DNA of 64,000 nucleotides. Origin: Algoriphagus resistens. Its GTDB lineage: Bacteria; Bacteroidota; Bacteroidia; Cytophagales; Cyclobacteriaceae. Shown here piece by piece: positions 20,401-28,664 of this stretch (its first letter is position 1; each line of letters begins with the position of its first letter). Where the stretch lies: positions 62,001 through 126,000 of the forward strand of contig NZ_LMXN01000007.1 in assembly GCF_001442615.1 (NCBI RefSeq), read 5' to 3'. The notes under the pieces are model-generated. The model saw only the letters and a list, made by a program, of their open reading frames with translations. It was not told where the DNA came from and searched no databases. Both the position numbers and the translations under genes were made by a program.

Positions 20401-20517
20401 TACGATGGATATGATCCTGAAGTATCTACCTCGGGTGCAGCTTTCGATCAAGGAGTTGATCTCTATGCCTATCCTAAACCTAGAGTATTTATGCTTGGAG
20501 TAAGTATCACATTGTAA
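17416..20517 (+). CDS. SusC/RagA-family TonB-linked outer-membrane transporter (rightward)
   Basis: 1033 residues. A signal peptide (ending GGYGQ) is followed by a regulatory-like Ig domain (VPGALIVVKGTQRGTVTENDG), the SusC signature DEVVVIGYGTQKKSDLTGAV, a plug (LSGRVQGVNVSVNSG, NIRIRGNTSVS, YVIDGVIL, IEVLKDASATAIYGARGANG) and a full barrel ending RVFMLGVSITL. It forms an uptake complex with the susD gene 18 bp downstream. Its N-terminal domains closely resemble the divergent SusC while the barrels differ more, as expected for duplicated systems that import related but different glycans. Confidence 0.96.
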   Translation: MLKHYNYLKELPKTCLLLIAFLLIGFGGYGQTTLLKGKVTEEGSQEPVPGALIVVKGTQRGTVTENDGTFSIEASNSETLVISFIGYTTQEILIEDISEMMNISLKVDEAELDEVVVIGYGTQKKSDLTGAVGSVGEKDLKDRPSASLSQNLSGRVQGVNVSVNSGRPGGRANIRIRGNTSVSIANDPLYVIDGVILHSAGLANGSTPIDYINPNDIASIEVLKDASATAIYGARGANGVILVSTKRGSKTGGTITYDGNFSIGVLPKKIPLLNSAEFLATEDLAYQNAQKYDPNGWANGIYKDPKLKRTDPKLFDENGNPLYDTDWQDESFQQAFTQNHQLSFTGGNQDDSYGAYLGYRNEDGLMKESWMKRFSGRFVFDSKIKDWVKVGGGLSYNDQKESQVDPLGNGGIIAMRQVLEALPIIPVRYPDGNWAGNADYPGMEGGNNPLQVAKERVYLVNTQTVLGNIYANFYLAKGLELRSNVSANIVNQRVDYYGGRNLNYISKNQGGDASIFNDRLNSWQFENYLTYIKSFNETHAVNAMVGLSWQHVDRFNSTARAQNFQDDYFMFNNLGAGANAIQPQSGNVAYGLNSYFTRLNYTLKDKYLFTFTGRVDGSSKFGEANQYAFFPSAAFAWRASDENFLINSPLISNLKFRSSIGMTGNSEITAYQALAGMGNYSVIFDDQREIGIGISRLANPDLRWEKTTQIDIGAELGLFQNRVMFEFDLYRKVTDDMLLSAPVPSSSGYTVVSQNVGSMENKGIEIGLNTVNFENNNFSWNTTFNFSYNKNEVIELAGGSDIFLGSTIVRKGESVGSFFGFVHEGTWNTSEESTAAQYNKRPGDIKYKDVNEDGVINDSDRVIIGKGIPDGFGTFANTFTFKNFELLVDIQYTYGNDVLFRSKHSAEDRTGIANSFKTVLNAWTPENQETNIAQIRPLTAGYNTNNDSDRVQDGSFVRGRNLMLSYNFMPQTLEKINVSRMRAYFSVQNFFLSTNYDGYDPEVSTSGAAFDQGVDLYAYPKPRVFMLGVSITL

Positions 20518-20535
20518 ATTTTAATTAGCAGAATC

Positions 20536-22038
20536 ATGAAAAGTATACAACTATATATAAAGAAAATATCCCTTGTCTCCTTATTGGTCATGGCCGCCAG
20601 TTGTGCTGATTTCCTGGATGAAAGTGACAAATCAAATTTCACTTTGGACAAGTACTTCACTAAGCCTGAGCATGCCAAAAGTGTGGTAAACTCTATATAC
20701 GAGAGTTTACAACCTGTCATGTCTAGCGGCTTTGGAGGAGGTCCATGGATGATGGTAGAATTTGCAACCGGCCTTGCTGACACAGAATTGGGACAAGCCC
20801 AGAACAGCCTTTTCGTAAAAGACTTGGTAAACAACTCCGACAATGGGTATGGTCAGACCATCTGGACCAGTTATTACAAAGGAATCGCCAATGCCAATAT
20901 TGCAATCGCAAGAATTCCTGAAATCACAATGGATGAAGCTGAAAAACAAAAATTAATTGGTGAGGCCAAATTTCTAAGAGCATACTATTATTTTAATTTA
21001 GTTAGAATTTTTGGCAACATTCCGTTGACCTTAGAGCCTATTGATCTGACTTCGGAGGATTTGTTTGCCCCTCCTGCCAACCCGGAAGATGTTTATAATC
21101 AAATTGTACAGGATTTACAGGAGGCTGAAGGATCCGGACTTCCCATGAGAGACACAAGTGGGCGGGCTTCTTTGGGAGCTGTCAAGTCCCTGTTATCTTC
21201 AGTTTATCTGACAATGGCCGGCTACCCTCTTCAAAAAGGCGCTGAGTATTATTCTTTGGCGGCTGCAAAATCCAAAGAAGTTATAGATGCCGGAGAATTC
21301 TCCTTGTTTACATCCTATGATGACCTCCATGATCCATCTATGAAAAATCTGGGTGAAAATATCTTTATGGCTCAATTTGCAGCATTTATTTTACCCTCAA
21401 GTTGGCAGGTATCAATTATTCCTTACAACAGGGGAATTTCAAATTATAGCGCAGAAACGGGAGGAATATTTGCACAGGAAGAATTTGTAAAATCCTATGA
21501 AAACGGTGATAAAAGAGTTTCGGAGAAAGCATTCTATTACACAAATTATACCCTTAGAGACAACAGAAACCAAACACTTGAGCTTGGAGATTATTACATC
21601 TATAAACATTTTGATGAGTTAGCCCAGACAAGTACCACCAGCAGTGGTATGAATTGGCCTATATTGAGATTTGCTGAAGTCTTGTTGATCCATGCTGAAG
21701 CGTCCAATGAAGCAAATGGTCCAAACAACGAAGCTTATGCTGCTGTCAATAAAGTGAGAGAAAGAGCCGAATTACCCGCTCTAAGTGGACTATCCAAAGA
21801 TGACTTAAGAGAGGCCATTTGGAGGGAGAAATTCCATGAATTGTCCTATGAAAATAAAACCTGGTTTGATATGGTCAGAATCCGAAAAGGCTTTAACGTC
21901 AAAACCAGAGAATTTGAGGATTATGTAGGCCACCAATTCGTATATGGACCTACGTTGAAGGAGCGTGAATTGCTTTTCCCTATCCCTACTGCTGAAATCA
22001 GAAACAACAAGAATCTAGTTCAAAATGCAGGGTATTAG
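20536..22038 (+). CDS. SusD/RagB-family surface glycan-binding lipoprotein (rightward)
   Basis: 500 residues. The lipobox MAASC (Cys23) is followed by ADFLDESDKSNFTLDKYF, a usual SusD N-terminus. SusD helices include IGEAKFLRAYYYFNLVRIFG, DVYNQIVQDLQEAEG, ILRFAEVLLIHAEASNEANG, AVNKVRERAELPAL and IWREKFHELSYENKTWFDMV, and it ends in the usual LFPIPTAEIRNNKNLVQN. It caps the SusC encoded 18 bp upstream. A perfect hairpin follows at 22114. The ligand is unknown. Confidence 0.95.
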   Translation: MKSIQLYIKKISLVSLLVMAASCADFLDESDKSNFTLDKYFTKPEHAKSVVNSIYESLQPVMSSGFGGGPWMMVEFATGLADTELGQAQNSLFVKDLVNNSDNGYGQTIWTSYYKGIANANIAIARIPEITMDEAEKQKLIGEAKFLRAYYYFNLVRIFGNIPLTLEPIDLTSEDLFAPPANPEDVYNQIVQDLQEAEGSGLPMRDTSGRASLGAVKSLLSSVYLTMAGYPLQKGAEYYSLAAAKSKEVIDAGEFSLFTSYDDLHDPSMKNLGENIFMAQFAAFILPSSWQVSIIPYNRGISNYSAETGGIFAQEEFVKSYENGDKRVSEKAFYYTNYTLRDNRNQTLELGDYYIYKHFDELAQTSTTSSGMNWPILRFAEVLLIHAEASNEANGPNNEAYAAVNKVRERAELPALSGLSKDDLREAIWREKFHELSYENKTWFDMVRIRKGFNVKTREFEDYVGHQFVYGPTLKERELLFPIPTAEIRNNKNLVQNAGY

Positions 22039-22113
22039 GACTTAAGTATCATCCGGTTAATGAATTTAAGGAGCTATTAATCTTGTTTAATGCATTTTAA
22101 ATAACCAGTAAAA

Positions 22114-22146
22114 AAGAAGGTTTTGCCATTTTGGCAAAACCTTCTT
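22114..22146 (+). terminator. hairpin after the rightward susC-susD pair
   Basis: Perfect 15-bp inverted repeat, 22114-22128 (aagaaggttttgcca) and 22132-22146 (tggcaaaaccttctt), with a TTT loop, 75 bp after the susD stop. There is no long T tract after it. It may act as a terminator or as an RNA-stabilising 3' stem that keeps susCD mRNA levels above those of the downstream genes. Confidence 0.85.
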
Positions 22147-22442
22147 ACCTCTTTATGATAACTGAATTCAATAAAAATAATGAATTGCCCGCCCTCCCTA
22201 CGGTATTCAGTCGGTCAGACAATTTTTTATTAATCCCAATCTGCGGGCTGAACGAAAACCTAAGTGTCTATTTTGGTTAATAACCCTTTCTGAAAAAACA
22301 TAGTAAACAAGCAAACCAACTAGTAAACAAATAGCATTTTCTATAAAAATAAACTTTGTTCTTCTACAAAAAGAACATAATATCAATATCTGTATTTAAA
22401 ACATCGCCCCAATAGTAAAAAAGTGATAACCTCTTGTACCCC
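22147..22442 (+). promoter_or_regulatory. regulatory gap before the SGNH-cytochrome gene
   Basis: This gene-free stretch holds two perfect copies of tagtaaacaa at 22301-22310 and 22321-22330, 20 bp start to start (two helical turns), with a partly similar gcaaaccaac between them. Twenty bases after the second copy is aaactttg (22351-22358), one mismatch from the Bacteroidota -7 element. An operator plus promoter for the gene starting at 22443 is likely. I see no coding potential here. Confidence 0.5.
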
Positions 22443-25400
22443 ATGCGCAACAAACATCCTCTCCCACTCTTTCTCATAGTTATTTTAGGTCTCCTTACAA
22501 TCCGATGTACCCAAAAAGAAACCATTGAATTACAGCCAAACACCCGAATCGCCCTGATTGGAAACAACTTGGGTTCCCGAATGATGGATTATGGAACTTT
22601 CGAAACTGAAATGCAGCTCCGAAATCCTGACAAAAATCTTTTCATTCGAAATCTTTCTGACCCAGGAGATACACCGGGGTTCAGGCCTAGATCAGGCACA
22701 AATGACCCTTGGGCTTTCCCGGGTGCAGAGACTTTTCAGGATGAATATGCCACTCCTTCGGGGAGCATTGGTCATCTGGAAAAGCCCGATGAGTGGCTAA
22801 CACGGCTACAAGCAGATATCATAATTGCATTCTTTGGCTACAATGAATCTTTTCAGGGCGTAGAGGGCGTAGAAAACTATAAAGCAGAATTGGATGCATT
22901 CGTCAAGCATACCCTTCGCCAAAAGTATCATGACACACTTTCCCCGAAATTGGTGCTTGTCTCACCTATCGCTTTCGAGGATCTTTCAGAAAAAATCGAT
23001 GTCCCCGATGGGAAGACAGAGAATGAAAACCTGAATCTCTACACCATCGCCATGCAGGAAATTGCAGAAAACAACCAGGTGCTTTTCGTGGATGCATACA
23101 CACCTAGCAAGCAGTGGTATCTGGATACTGAGGAAGACTTGACCATAGACGGTTCGCAACTTAATGAGGCTGGATATCAGAAACTGGCAAAACTACTGGC
23201 AGATGAGATTTTTGGGAAGCAAAAAATCCAAAATGAAGGAAATCGGGAGTTGGTACATGAAGCTGTTCAGGAGAAAAACTGGTTTTGGAGAAATGACTAC
23301 AAAATCCCCAATGGAGTCCATGTTTTCGGAAGAAGATACGATCCTTATGGCCCGGACAATTATCCCTTTGAACTGGAGAAAATCCGCCAGATGACCGCGA
23401 TCAGAGATACCGCGATATGGATGGCAAATCAAGGAGAAAAGAAGGATCTGGCTGCAGCTGATGCAAAAACAAAAAAACTTCCGGAAGTAGAGACCAATTA
23501 CAATCCAGAAGCCAATGGCAGTTTGGAATACCTGTATGGTCAAGAAGCCCTCTCCAAACTAAAAGTAGCTCCTGGCTATAAAATCGAGCTTTTTGCTTCT
23601 GAGCAAGATTGGCCAAATCTGGCAAACCCCGTGCAGCTTTCCTTTGACAACAAAGGCAGGCTATGGGTCGCTACAATGCCAAGTTATCCACATTACAAAC
23701 CAGGTGATTCCAGACCTGCTGACAAGCTTTTGATCTATGAAGACACAAACAATGACGGCAAGGCGGATAAAGAAACGGTTTTTGCTGATGACCTGCATAT
23801 CCCTGTAGGATTTGAATTGGCTCCGGAAGGGGTATATGTATCCCAGGGGAATAACCTGATTATCCTGAAGGATGACAACAATGACGATAAGGCTGATCGC
23901 AAAGAGATTCTACTGAGCGGATTTGATGACCATGACACACATCATGCGATCTCTGCTTTTACCACAGACGAAAGTGGTGCAATATACATGGGGGAAGGGG
24001 TTTTCTTGCATACCAATGTGGAGACATCTTATGGGCCTGTGCGCGCCACAAATGGTGGCTTTTACCGCTATACCCCCAGCAGGCATAAGCTGGAGCGTGT
24101 ATCCCAGGTGAGTATCCCAAATCCTTGGGGAATTGCCTTCGATGAATGGGGACAAAACTTTTTCGCAGAGACTTCAGGTCCTAATGTAGACTGGATGGAA
24201 CCCGGGTCTGTTTTGCCCCGCTATGGAAATGCCAATTTTAAAGGACCAAATATTATTGAGAAAGCGCATATGGTACGGCCGACTTCAGGCTTGGAGTTTA
24301 TCTCTAGCAGACATTTTCCTGATGACGTACAAGGAGATATGATCATCAACAACACCATTGGGTTTCTGGGAACCAAGCAACATCGGATGATAGATGAAGG
24401 CACTGGCTATTCTACCAAATGGAGACAAGACCTCCTCTCTTCCACTGACCGGAATTTCCGTCCTGTTGACATGGAATTCGCTCCAGATGGATCTTTGTAT
24501 ATAGTGGATTGGCATAATATCCTTATCGGACATATGCAGCACAATGCCCGTGATCCGCTCCGGGATCATCAGCATGGCAGGATTTACAGAATCACCTATC
24601 CTTCCAGACCTTTGGTCACTCCTGCTAAGATCGCCGGTGCAAGTATTGCTGAACTGATGGAAAACCTCAAGTTGCCAGAATATAGAACACGGTACAGAAC
24701 ACGCAGGGAGTTACGGGGGAAAGATCAACAGGAAGTATATGATGCTGTGGTGAGTTGGGCTAGTAAGTTGGATAAAAACGATCCACGATATGAACATCAT
24801 CTTTTGGAGGCCCTTTGGGTAACTTGGGGAATAAACAAAGTAAACCAAGAGCTTCTGGAACAATTACTTGATGCCAAAGACTACAGAGCAAGGGCTGCAG
24901 CAGTTAGAGTATTGCGATACACCGGACATCAAATTTCCAATCAGAAAGAACTGATGGCCGAAGCAATCAAAGATGAAAATGGAAGAGTCCGTCTTGAAGC
25001 AATCGTAGCCGCGTCCTGGATGCCGCGGGAAGAGGGACTGGAGATTCTTGCCGCTGCCGAAGGCTCAGAAATGGACGATTGGATCAGACCTACTTATGAA
25101 ACCGCGGTGGCCCACATATCAGGGCTTTCTGTGAAGGAGAAAAAAGAAGAAGATATTAAATCATCCCTTACAGGGTCCGATAGAGAGTTATTTATTCTGG
25201 GGAAAGAAATTTACGCTCGTGAAGGGTTTTGCAGTACCTGCCACCAGCCGGATGGACAGGGATTATCCGCCTCAGGATTCCCTCCACTAGCAGGCACACC
25301 ATGGGTAACGGGCAGTGAAGAGCGCTTGATCAAGATTGTCTTAAAAGGTGTCATGGGGCCAATTTCTGTGCTTGGCAAAGACTATCCGGGACAGGTGCCG

Positions 25401-25592
25401 ATGACTCCATTCGAAGGAATGCTTGATGATTCTGAAGTAGCTGCGGTTCTGACTTTTGTCAGAAATTCGTTTGGAAACTCTGCATCAGCTATTTCTCCTG
25501 ATTTGGTAAAAAAGGTAAGAGAAGAGATAAAGGATCATGAAGGATTCTACCAACCTGCAGATTTGCTGAAAGCACATCCAATGGAAAAGTAA
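22443..25592 (+). CDS. SGNH-like / PVC-type beta-propeller / HEAT / cytochrome c multidomain lipoprotein
   Basis: 1049 residues from the ATG at 22443 (the frame extends to a TTG at 22434). An N-terminal hydrophobic signal ends near Cys22, so a lipoprotein is possible. Residues about 30-270 form an SGNH-hydrolase-like domain whose first block reads IGNNLGSRM, where the usual GDS nucleophile motif is missing. Residues about 360-720 are a dehydrogenase-type propeller (VAPGYKIELFASEQDWPNL, MEFAPDGSLYIVDWH) with Asp-rich loops (DTNNDGKADK). HEAT-like repeats follow, then a cytochrome c domain with CSTCH at 930-934. It is the second protein of this class in the locus and probably acts in periplasmic sugar oxidation or surface binding. 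Confidence 0.87.
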   Translation: MRNKHPLPLFLIVILGLLTIRCTQKETIELQPNTRIALIGNNLGSRMMDYGTFETEMQLRNPDKNLFIRNLSDPGDTPGFRPRSGTNDPWAFPGAETFQDEYATPSGSIGHLEKPDEWLTRLQADIIIAFFGYNESFQGVEGVENYKAELDAFVKHTLRQKYHDTLSPKLVLVSPIAFEDLSEKIDVPDGKTENENLNLYTIAMQEIAENNQVLFVDAYTPSKQWYLDTEEDLTIDGSQLNEAGYQKLAKLLADEIFGKQKIQNEGNRELVHEAVQEKNWFWRNDYKIPNGVHVFGRRYDPYGPDNYPFELEKIRQMTAIRDTAIWMANQGEKKDLAAADAKTKKLPEVETNYNPEANGSLEYLYGQEALSKLKVAPGYKIELFASEQDWPNLANPVQLSFDNKGRLWVATMPSYPHYKPGDSRPADKLLIYEDTNNDGKADKETVFADDLHIPVGFELAPEGVYVSQGNNLIILKDDNNDDKADRKEILLSGFDDHDTHHAISAFTTDESGAIYMGEGVFLHTNVETSYGPVRATNGGFYRYTPSRHKLERVSQVSIPNPWGIAFDEWGQNFFAETSGPNVDWMEPGSVLPRYGNANFKGPNIIEKAHMVRPTSGLEFISSRHFPDDVQGDMIINNTIGFLGTKQHRMIDEGTGYSTKWRQDLLSSTDRNFRPVDMEFAPDGSLYIVDWHNILIGHMQHNARDPLRDHQHGRIYRITYPSRPLVTPAKIAGASIAELMENLKLPEYRTRYRTRRELRGKDQQEVYDAVVSWASKLDKNDPRYEHHLLEALWVTWGINKVNQELLEQLLDAKDYRARAAAVRVLRYTGHQISNQKELMAEAIKDENGRVRLEAIVAASWMPREEGLEILAAAEGSEMDDWIRPTYETAVAHISGLSVKEKKEEDIKSSLTGSDRELFILGKEIYAREGFCSTCHQPDGQGLSASGFPPLAGTPWVTGSEERLIKIVLKGVMGPISVLGKDYPGQVPMTPFEGMLDDSEVAAVLTFVRNSFGNSASAISPDLVKKVREEIKDHEGFYQPADLLKAHPMEK

Positions 25593-25678
25593 TAGTCAGC
25601 GCTCAGCAATTGGGGTGGATACTTGAGTTCCGTTTGCCCACTTTTAAAAAGAATCTAATCAATCGAAAATAAAACGCT

Positions 25679-26812
25679 GTGAAAATTCTAAAATACAGTA
25701 CTGCATTTCTATTTGTAGCGCTGCCTTTCTTCCTACTGGCTCAGGAAATCACCGTAAAGTTCCAGAAGCAGGTCATAGCTTTTGAAAGCACCGAGTCTGT
25801 TGGCGTATTTGATGTGGATAATGACGGCTCATTGGATTTGGTTTCTGGAAGTTTTTGGTACAAAGGCCCTGAGTTCTTAGATAGGTCTCTTATTGGTCAG
25901 GTGAAGCGATTTGGGGAATATCACGAAGATTTTTCCACCATCCCCATGGATGTGAATGAGGATGGAAAAATGGATTTTGTAACCGGTGGTTGGTTTGAAG
26001 GTACGTTGGTCTGGAAAGAAAATCCTGGTGATGGCAGCGAGTGGAGCATCCATGAAATCGCCCAAACAGGAAACATTGAAACGACGAGAGGTTTTGACAT
26101 TGATGGGGACGGTCTTTTAGAAATCGTCCCCAACACACCCCGAAAACCTCTTGCCTTCTATAAAAAGGTAGGTGTCAACCAGTTTGAAAAATATCCTGTA
26201 GCTGAAATGCATGGGCATGGACTGGGTTTCGGTGACATCAATGGGGATGCACGCGGAGATCTAATCGTATCTGAAGGATGGCTGGAAGCTCCTTCGGATC
26301 TGAAATCCGGCAAATGGATCTTACATCAGGATTTTAATTTGGGAGACGCCAGCATTCCAATGATCGTGGCAGATGTGAATGAAGATGGTTTGAACGATTT
26401 GATTGTAGGTCAGGCACATGGATTTGGTTTGTTTTGGATGGAGCAGAAAAAGGAAGATGACCAAATCAGCTTTGTAAAGCATGAAATAGATCCCTACCAG
26501 TCCCAATACCACACCATGGAATGGGTGGATATAGACAAGGATGGAAAAAATGAACTGATCACCGGAAAGCGCTACCGGGCGCACAACGGTAAAGATCCTG
26601 GAGGAAAAGACTATGCTGGTCTATATTATTTCAAATGGAATGGAGAATCCTTCACCAAAAACATAATAAGCTACGGCCAACTCGGAGAAGGAAAAGGCAG
26701 TGGTCTTTACTTTTCGGTTGCGGATCTAGACGAAGACGGTTGGAAGGATATCGTAGTGGCAGGTAAAGACGGATTGATAGTTTTTAAAAGTCTGGGTAGA
26801 CCTGAGAATTAA
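25679..26812 (+). CDS. FG-GAP/VCBS repeat beta-propeller protein, secreted
   Basis: 377 residues with a GTG start at 25679 and a signal peptide (FLFVALPFFLLAQ). Seven Asp-rich calcium loops are spaced along the protein: DVDNDGSLDL, DVNEDGKMDF, DIDGDGLLEI, DINGDARGDL, DVNEDGLNDL, DIDKDGKNEL and DLDEDGWKDI. This gives a seven-bladed integrin-like propeller. Such proteins bind ligands or act as lyase-like scaffolds in polysaccharide loci; no catalytic motif is evident. It follows the SGNH-cytochrome gene by 86 bp, so it is probably cotranscribed. Confidence 0.85.
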   Translation: MKILKYSTAFLFVALPFFLLAQEITVKFQKQVIAFESTESVGVFDVDNDGSLDLVSGSFWYKGPEFLDRSLIGQVKRFGEYHEDFSTIPMDVNEDGKMDFVTGGWFEGTLVWKENPGDGSEWSIHEIAQTGNIETTRGFDIDGDGLLEIVPNTPRKPLAFYKKVGVNQFEKYPVAEMHGHGLGFGDINGDARGDLIVSEGWLEAPSDLKSGKWILHQDFNLGDASIPMIVADVNEDGLNDLIVGQAHGFGLFWMEQKKEDDQISFVKHEIDPYQSQYHTMEWVDIDKDGKNELITGKRYRAHNGKDPGGKDYAGLYYFKWNGESFTKNIISYGQLGEGKGSGLYFSVADLDEDGWKDIVVAGKDGLIVFKSLGRPEN

Positions 26813-26935
26813 ACATCTGCCACCTAGGCACCAAGGCACAACTATATCTTATTCTCTCTACCAGTTCATCACTCTGGAAGATTCTAAAAGACACTTTTCT
26901 AAAAAATCCCCAACTTGTACTCAAATTTGAACTTC

Positions 26936-27271
26936 ATGAAGCTGTTAGACCTAATCAAAAATGCACCTTTGACCATTTCATTTTCGGAAGTGATTGCGCA
27001 CATTGATGCCCACTATGAATTTACTCCCACCCGGTTTTTGAATGGCACCGTAGTAAACGAAGTAGGACAAAACAACGGCAGTTGCAAGATCTTTTACTTT
27101 GCAAAACTCCAAAACCTAACCCCAACAGAAACTTTGACACTTTTTGGGGACTTTTACCGAAAAGACGTCTTACAAAATCCCGACGGGACGGATCACCAAA
27201 ACATCCGGAATTTTATACATTCAGGCTGGGAAGGAATTAAGTTTGAGGGCAAGGCTTTAAGTGCAAAATAA
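26936..27271 (+). CDS. HopJ-type III effector family protein (non-pathogenic homologue)
   Basis: 111 residues from the ATG at 26936 (the frame extends to 26915). The whole protein matches the HopJ family pattern: FSEVIAHIDAHYEFTPTRF, NGSCKIFYFAKLQNLT and GTDHQNIRNFIHSGWEGI. The name comes from a Pseudomonas effector, but homologues occur in many free-living bacteria without a type III system, and none is seen here. No signal peptide, so cytosolic. Function unknown. It stands alone between the sugar locus and the convergent MoxR operon. Confidence 0.88.
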   Translation: MKLLDLIKNAPLTISFSEVIAHIDAHYEFTPTRFLNGTVVNEVGQNNGSCKIFYFAKLQNLTPTETLTLFGDFYRKDVLQNPDGTDHQNIRNFIHSGWEGIKFEGKALSAK

Positions 27272-27328
27272 CCAAACGTAATTCCAACCTGGTTAACGAG
27301 CTCACCAAGTTTTCTAACCAAACAACAC

Positions 27329-28663
27329 TCAAATCAAGCCCTTAGCTTTTATTTCCATGTATTTGTTGATGGTCTGAACGCTTAGATCCTGAGGTGCACA
27401 GAGGATAGTCTGGATACCATGCCTGTTCAGATCCTTGGCGATAAGCCTTTTATCATAGACAAACTTGGCGGCGATGGTTTTTTCTACAATTCCAGAAAGG
27501 GTACTGGCTGGCTGGCCGGAGAAATTATCCAGCAGATAATTTTCAAAAATCACTACCAAAACCAGATGGTACTTGGATAAAGCTTTGAGAAAAGGTAACT
27601 GTCGCTTCATCGCTCCTGAATGTTCGAAATTGGTATAGATTATCAGCAAGCACTTTTGTCCCAGTTTTTTCCTTGCCCAACTGTACAGCATACCAAAGTC
27701 TGATTCGGGAAATCCCGTCTTAATACTATAAAGCAGCTCCATCAAGGTCAGCAGCTGGGTAGGCCTCTGATGTGCTTCGCAGGTGGGGCCGATCTGATTT
27801 GAAAAAGTTGCCAATCCAGCTTTATCCCCGTTTTTAAGGGCAATGTTGGAAAAGGCCAAACTACTGTTGATCGCATAGTCCAGCAGGCTAAGACCATCAA
27901 AGGGTATTTTCATCACACGGCCCAGGTCGATGATGGAATAAACAGGTTGGGATTTTTCCTCCTGAAAATGATTGGTCATCAATTTTCCGGATTTTGCAGC
28001 TGCTTTCCAGTTTAGATTACGGACATCATCTCCGGACACGTAAGGTTTGATTTGTTCGAACTCCCTACTTTGGCCGAACTTCCGCAGCTTTTTTAGCCCA
28101 TGTTCCCGTTTCAGCGTAATGAAAGCCAAAAATTCGTACCGCCTCATTTGCAAAAAAGAAGGGTAGACCTTCACTAGTCGGCTTGCATCAAAGCTATAGC
28201 GCTTGGCAACAAGCCCCATAGGCCCATAGGCAAATATATGAAGGCTTCCGAACCTATATTCTCCGCGCTGCTTTGGGCTGAGCAAATAAGAACTCTCCTG
28301 GGTTTCACTTGAAGCTAAATATGTAAAATACCCAAAGTCCCTTTTTTGGAACTGCTCAGGTATTTCGTCCAAAACAAAAAGACGAACCGAGAAGCGATAG
28401 TTATTTACCAGTGAGATCCCTACTTCATTTTCATCGCTGTTGGAAAACTTTTCGGGAAGTCTTCTATTGCCTGAAATTCCCGCCTTTTTTCTGAAAACCA
28501 ATAAGAAATCCACAGCAAATAAAGCCAGCAGCATGAACGCAAAAAACAGGGCAAAGGGGTACAACACCCAAAACCAATAGGACAAGAAGAAAACCAGAGC
28601 TATGATAGCCAACCCGATATAAAGTCTTTTTCCCAGGAACAACTGTCTAAACAAAACGTACAA
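27329..28663 (-). CDS. DUF58 domain protein (vWA-like) of a MoxR operon
   Basis: 444 residues, apparently from a TTG at 28663 just after the MoxR stop (1-bp gap between codons). Two N-terminal membrane segments (about 10-55) are followed by a periplasmic-type beta domain and the DUF58 signature (FEQIKPYVSGDDVRNLNWKA, then SIIDLGRVM, a degenerate MIDAS-like region). DUF58 proteins with a von Willebrand A fold act as partners of MoxR ATPases. It is the last gene of the operon. The process is unknown; envelope protein assembly or stress response is usually suggested. Confidence 0.92.
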   Translation of the reverse strand: MYVLFRQLFLGKRLYIGLAIIALVFFLSYWFWVLYPFALFFAFMLLALFAVDFLLVFRKKAGISGNRRLPEKFSNSDENEVGISLVNNYRFSVRLFVLDEIPEQFQKRDFGYFTYLASSETQESSYLLSPKQRGEYRFGSLHIFAYGPMGLVAKRYSFDASRLVKVYPSFLQMRRYEFLAFITLKREHGLKKLRKFGQSREFEQIKPYVSGDDVRNLNWKAAAKSGKLMTNHFQEEKSQPVYSIIDLGRVMKIPFDGLSLLDYAINSSLAFSNIALKNGDKAGLATFSNQIGPTCEAHQRPTQLLTLMELLYSIKTGFPESDFGMLYSWARKKLGQKCLLIIYTNFEHSGAMKRQLPFLKALSKYHLVLVVIFENYLLDNFSGQPASTLSGIVEKTIAAKFVYDKRLIAKDLNRHGIQTILCAPQDLSVQTINKYMEIKAKGLI

Positions 28664-28664
28664 C

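Noticed and set aside
26936..27271. Virulence effector function for the HopJ-family protein
   Set aside because: No secretion system or host-interaction genes in the window; homologues are common in free-living bacteria.
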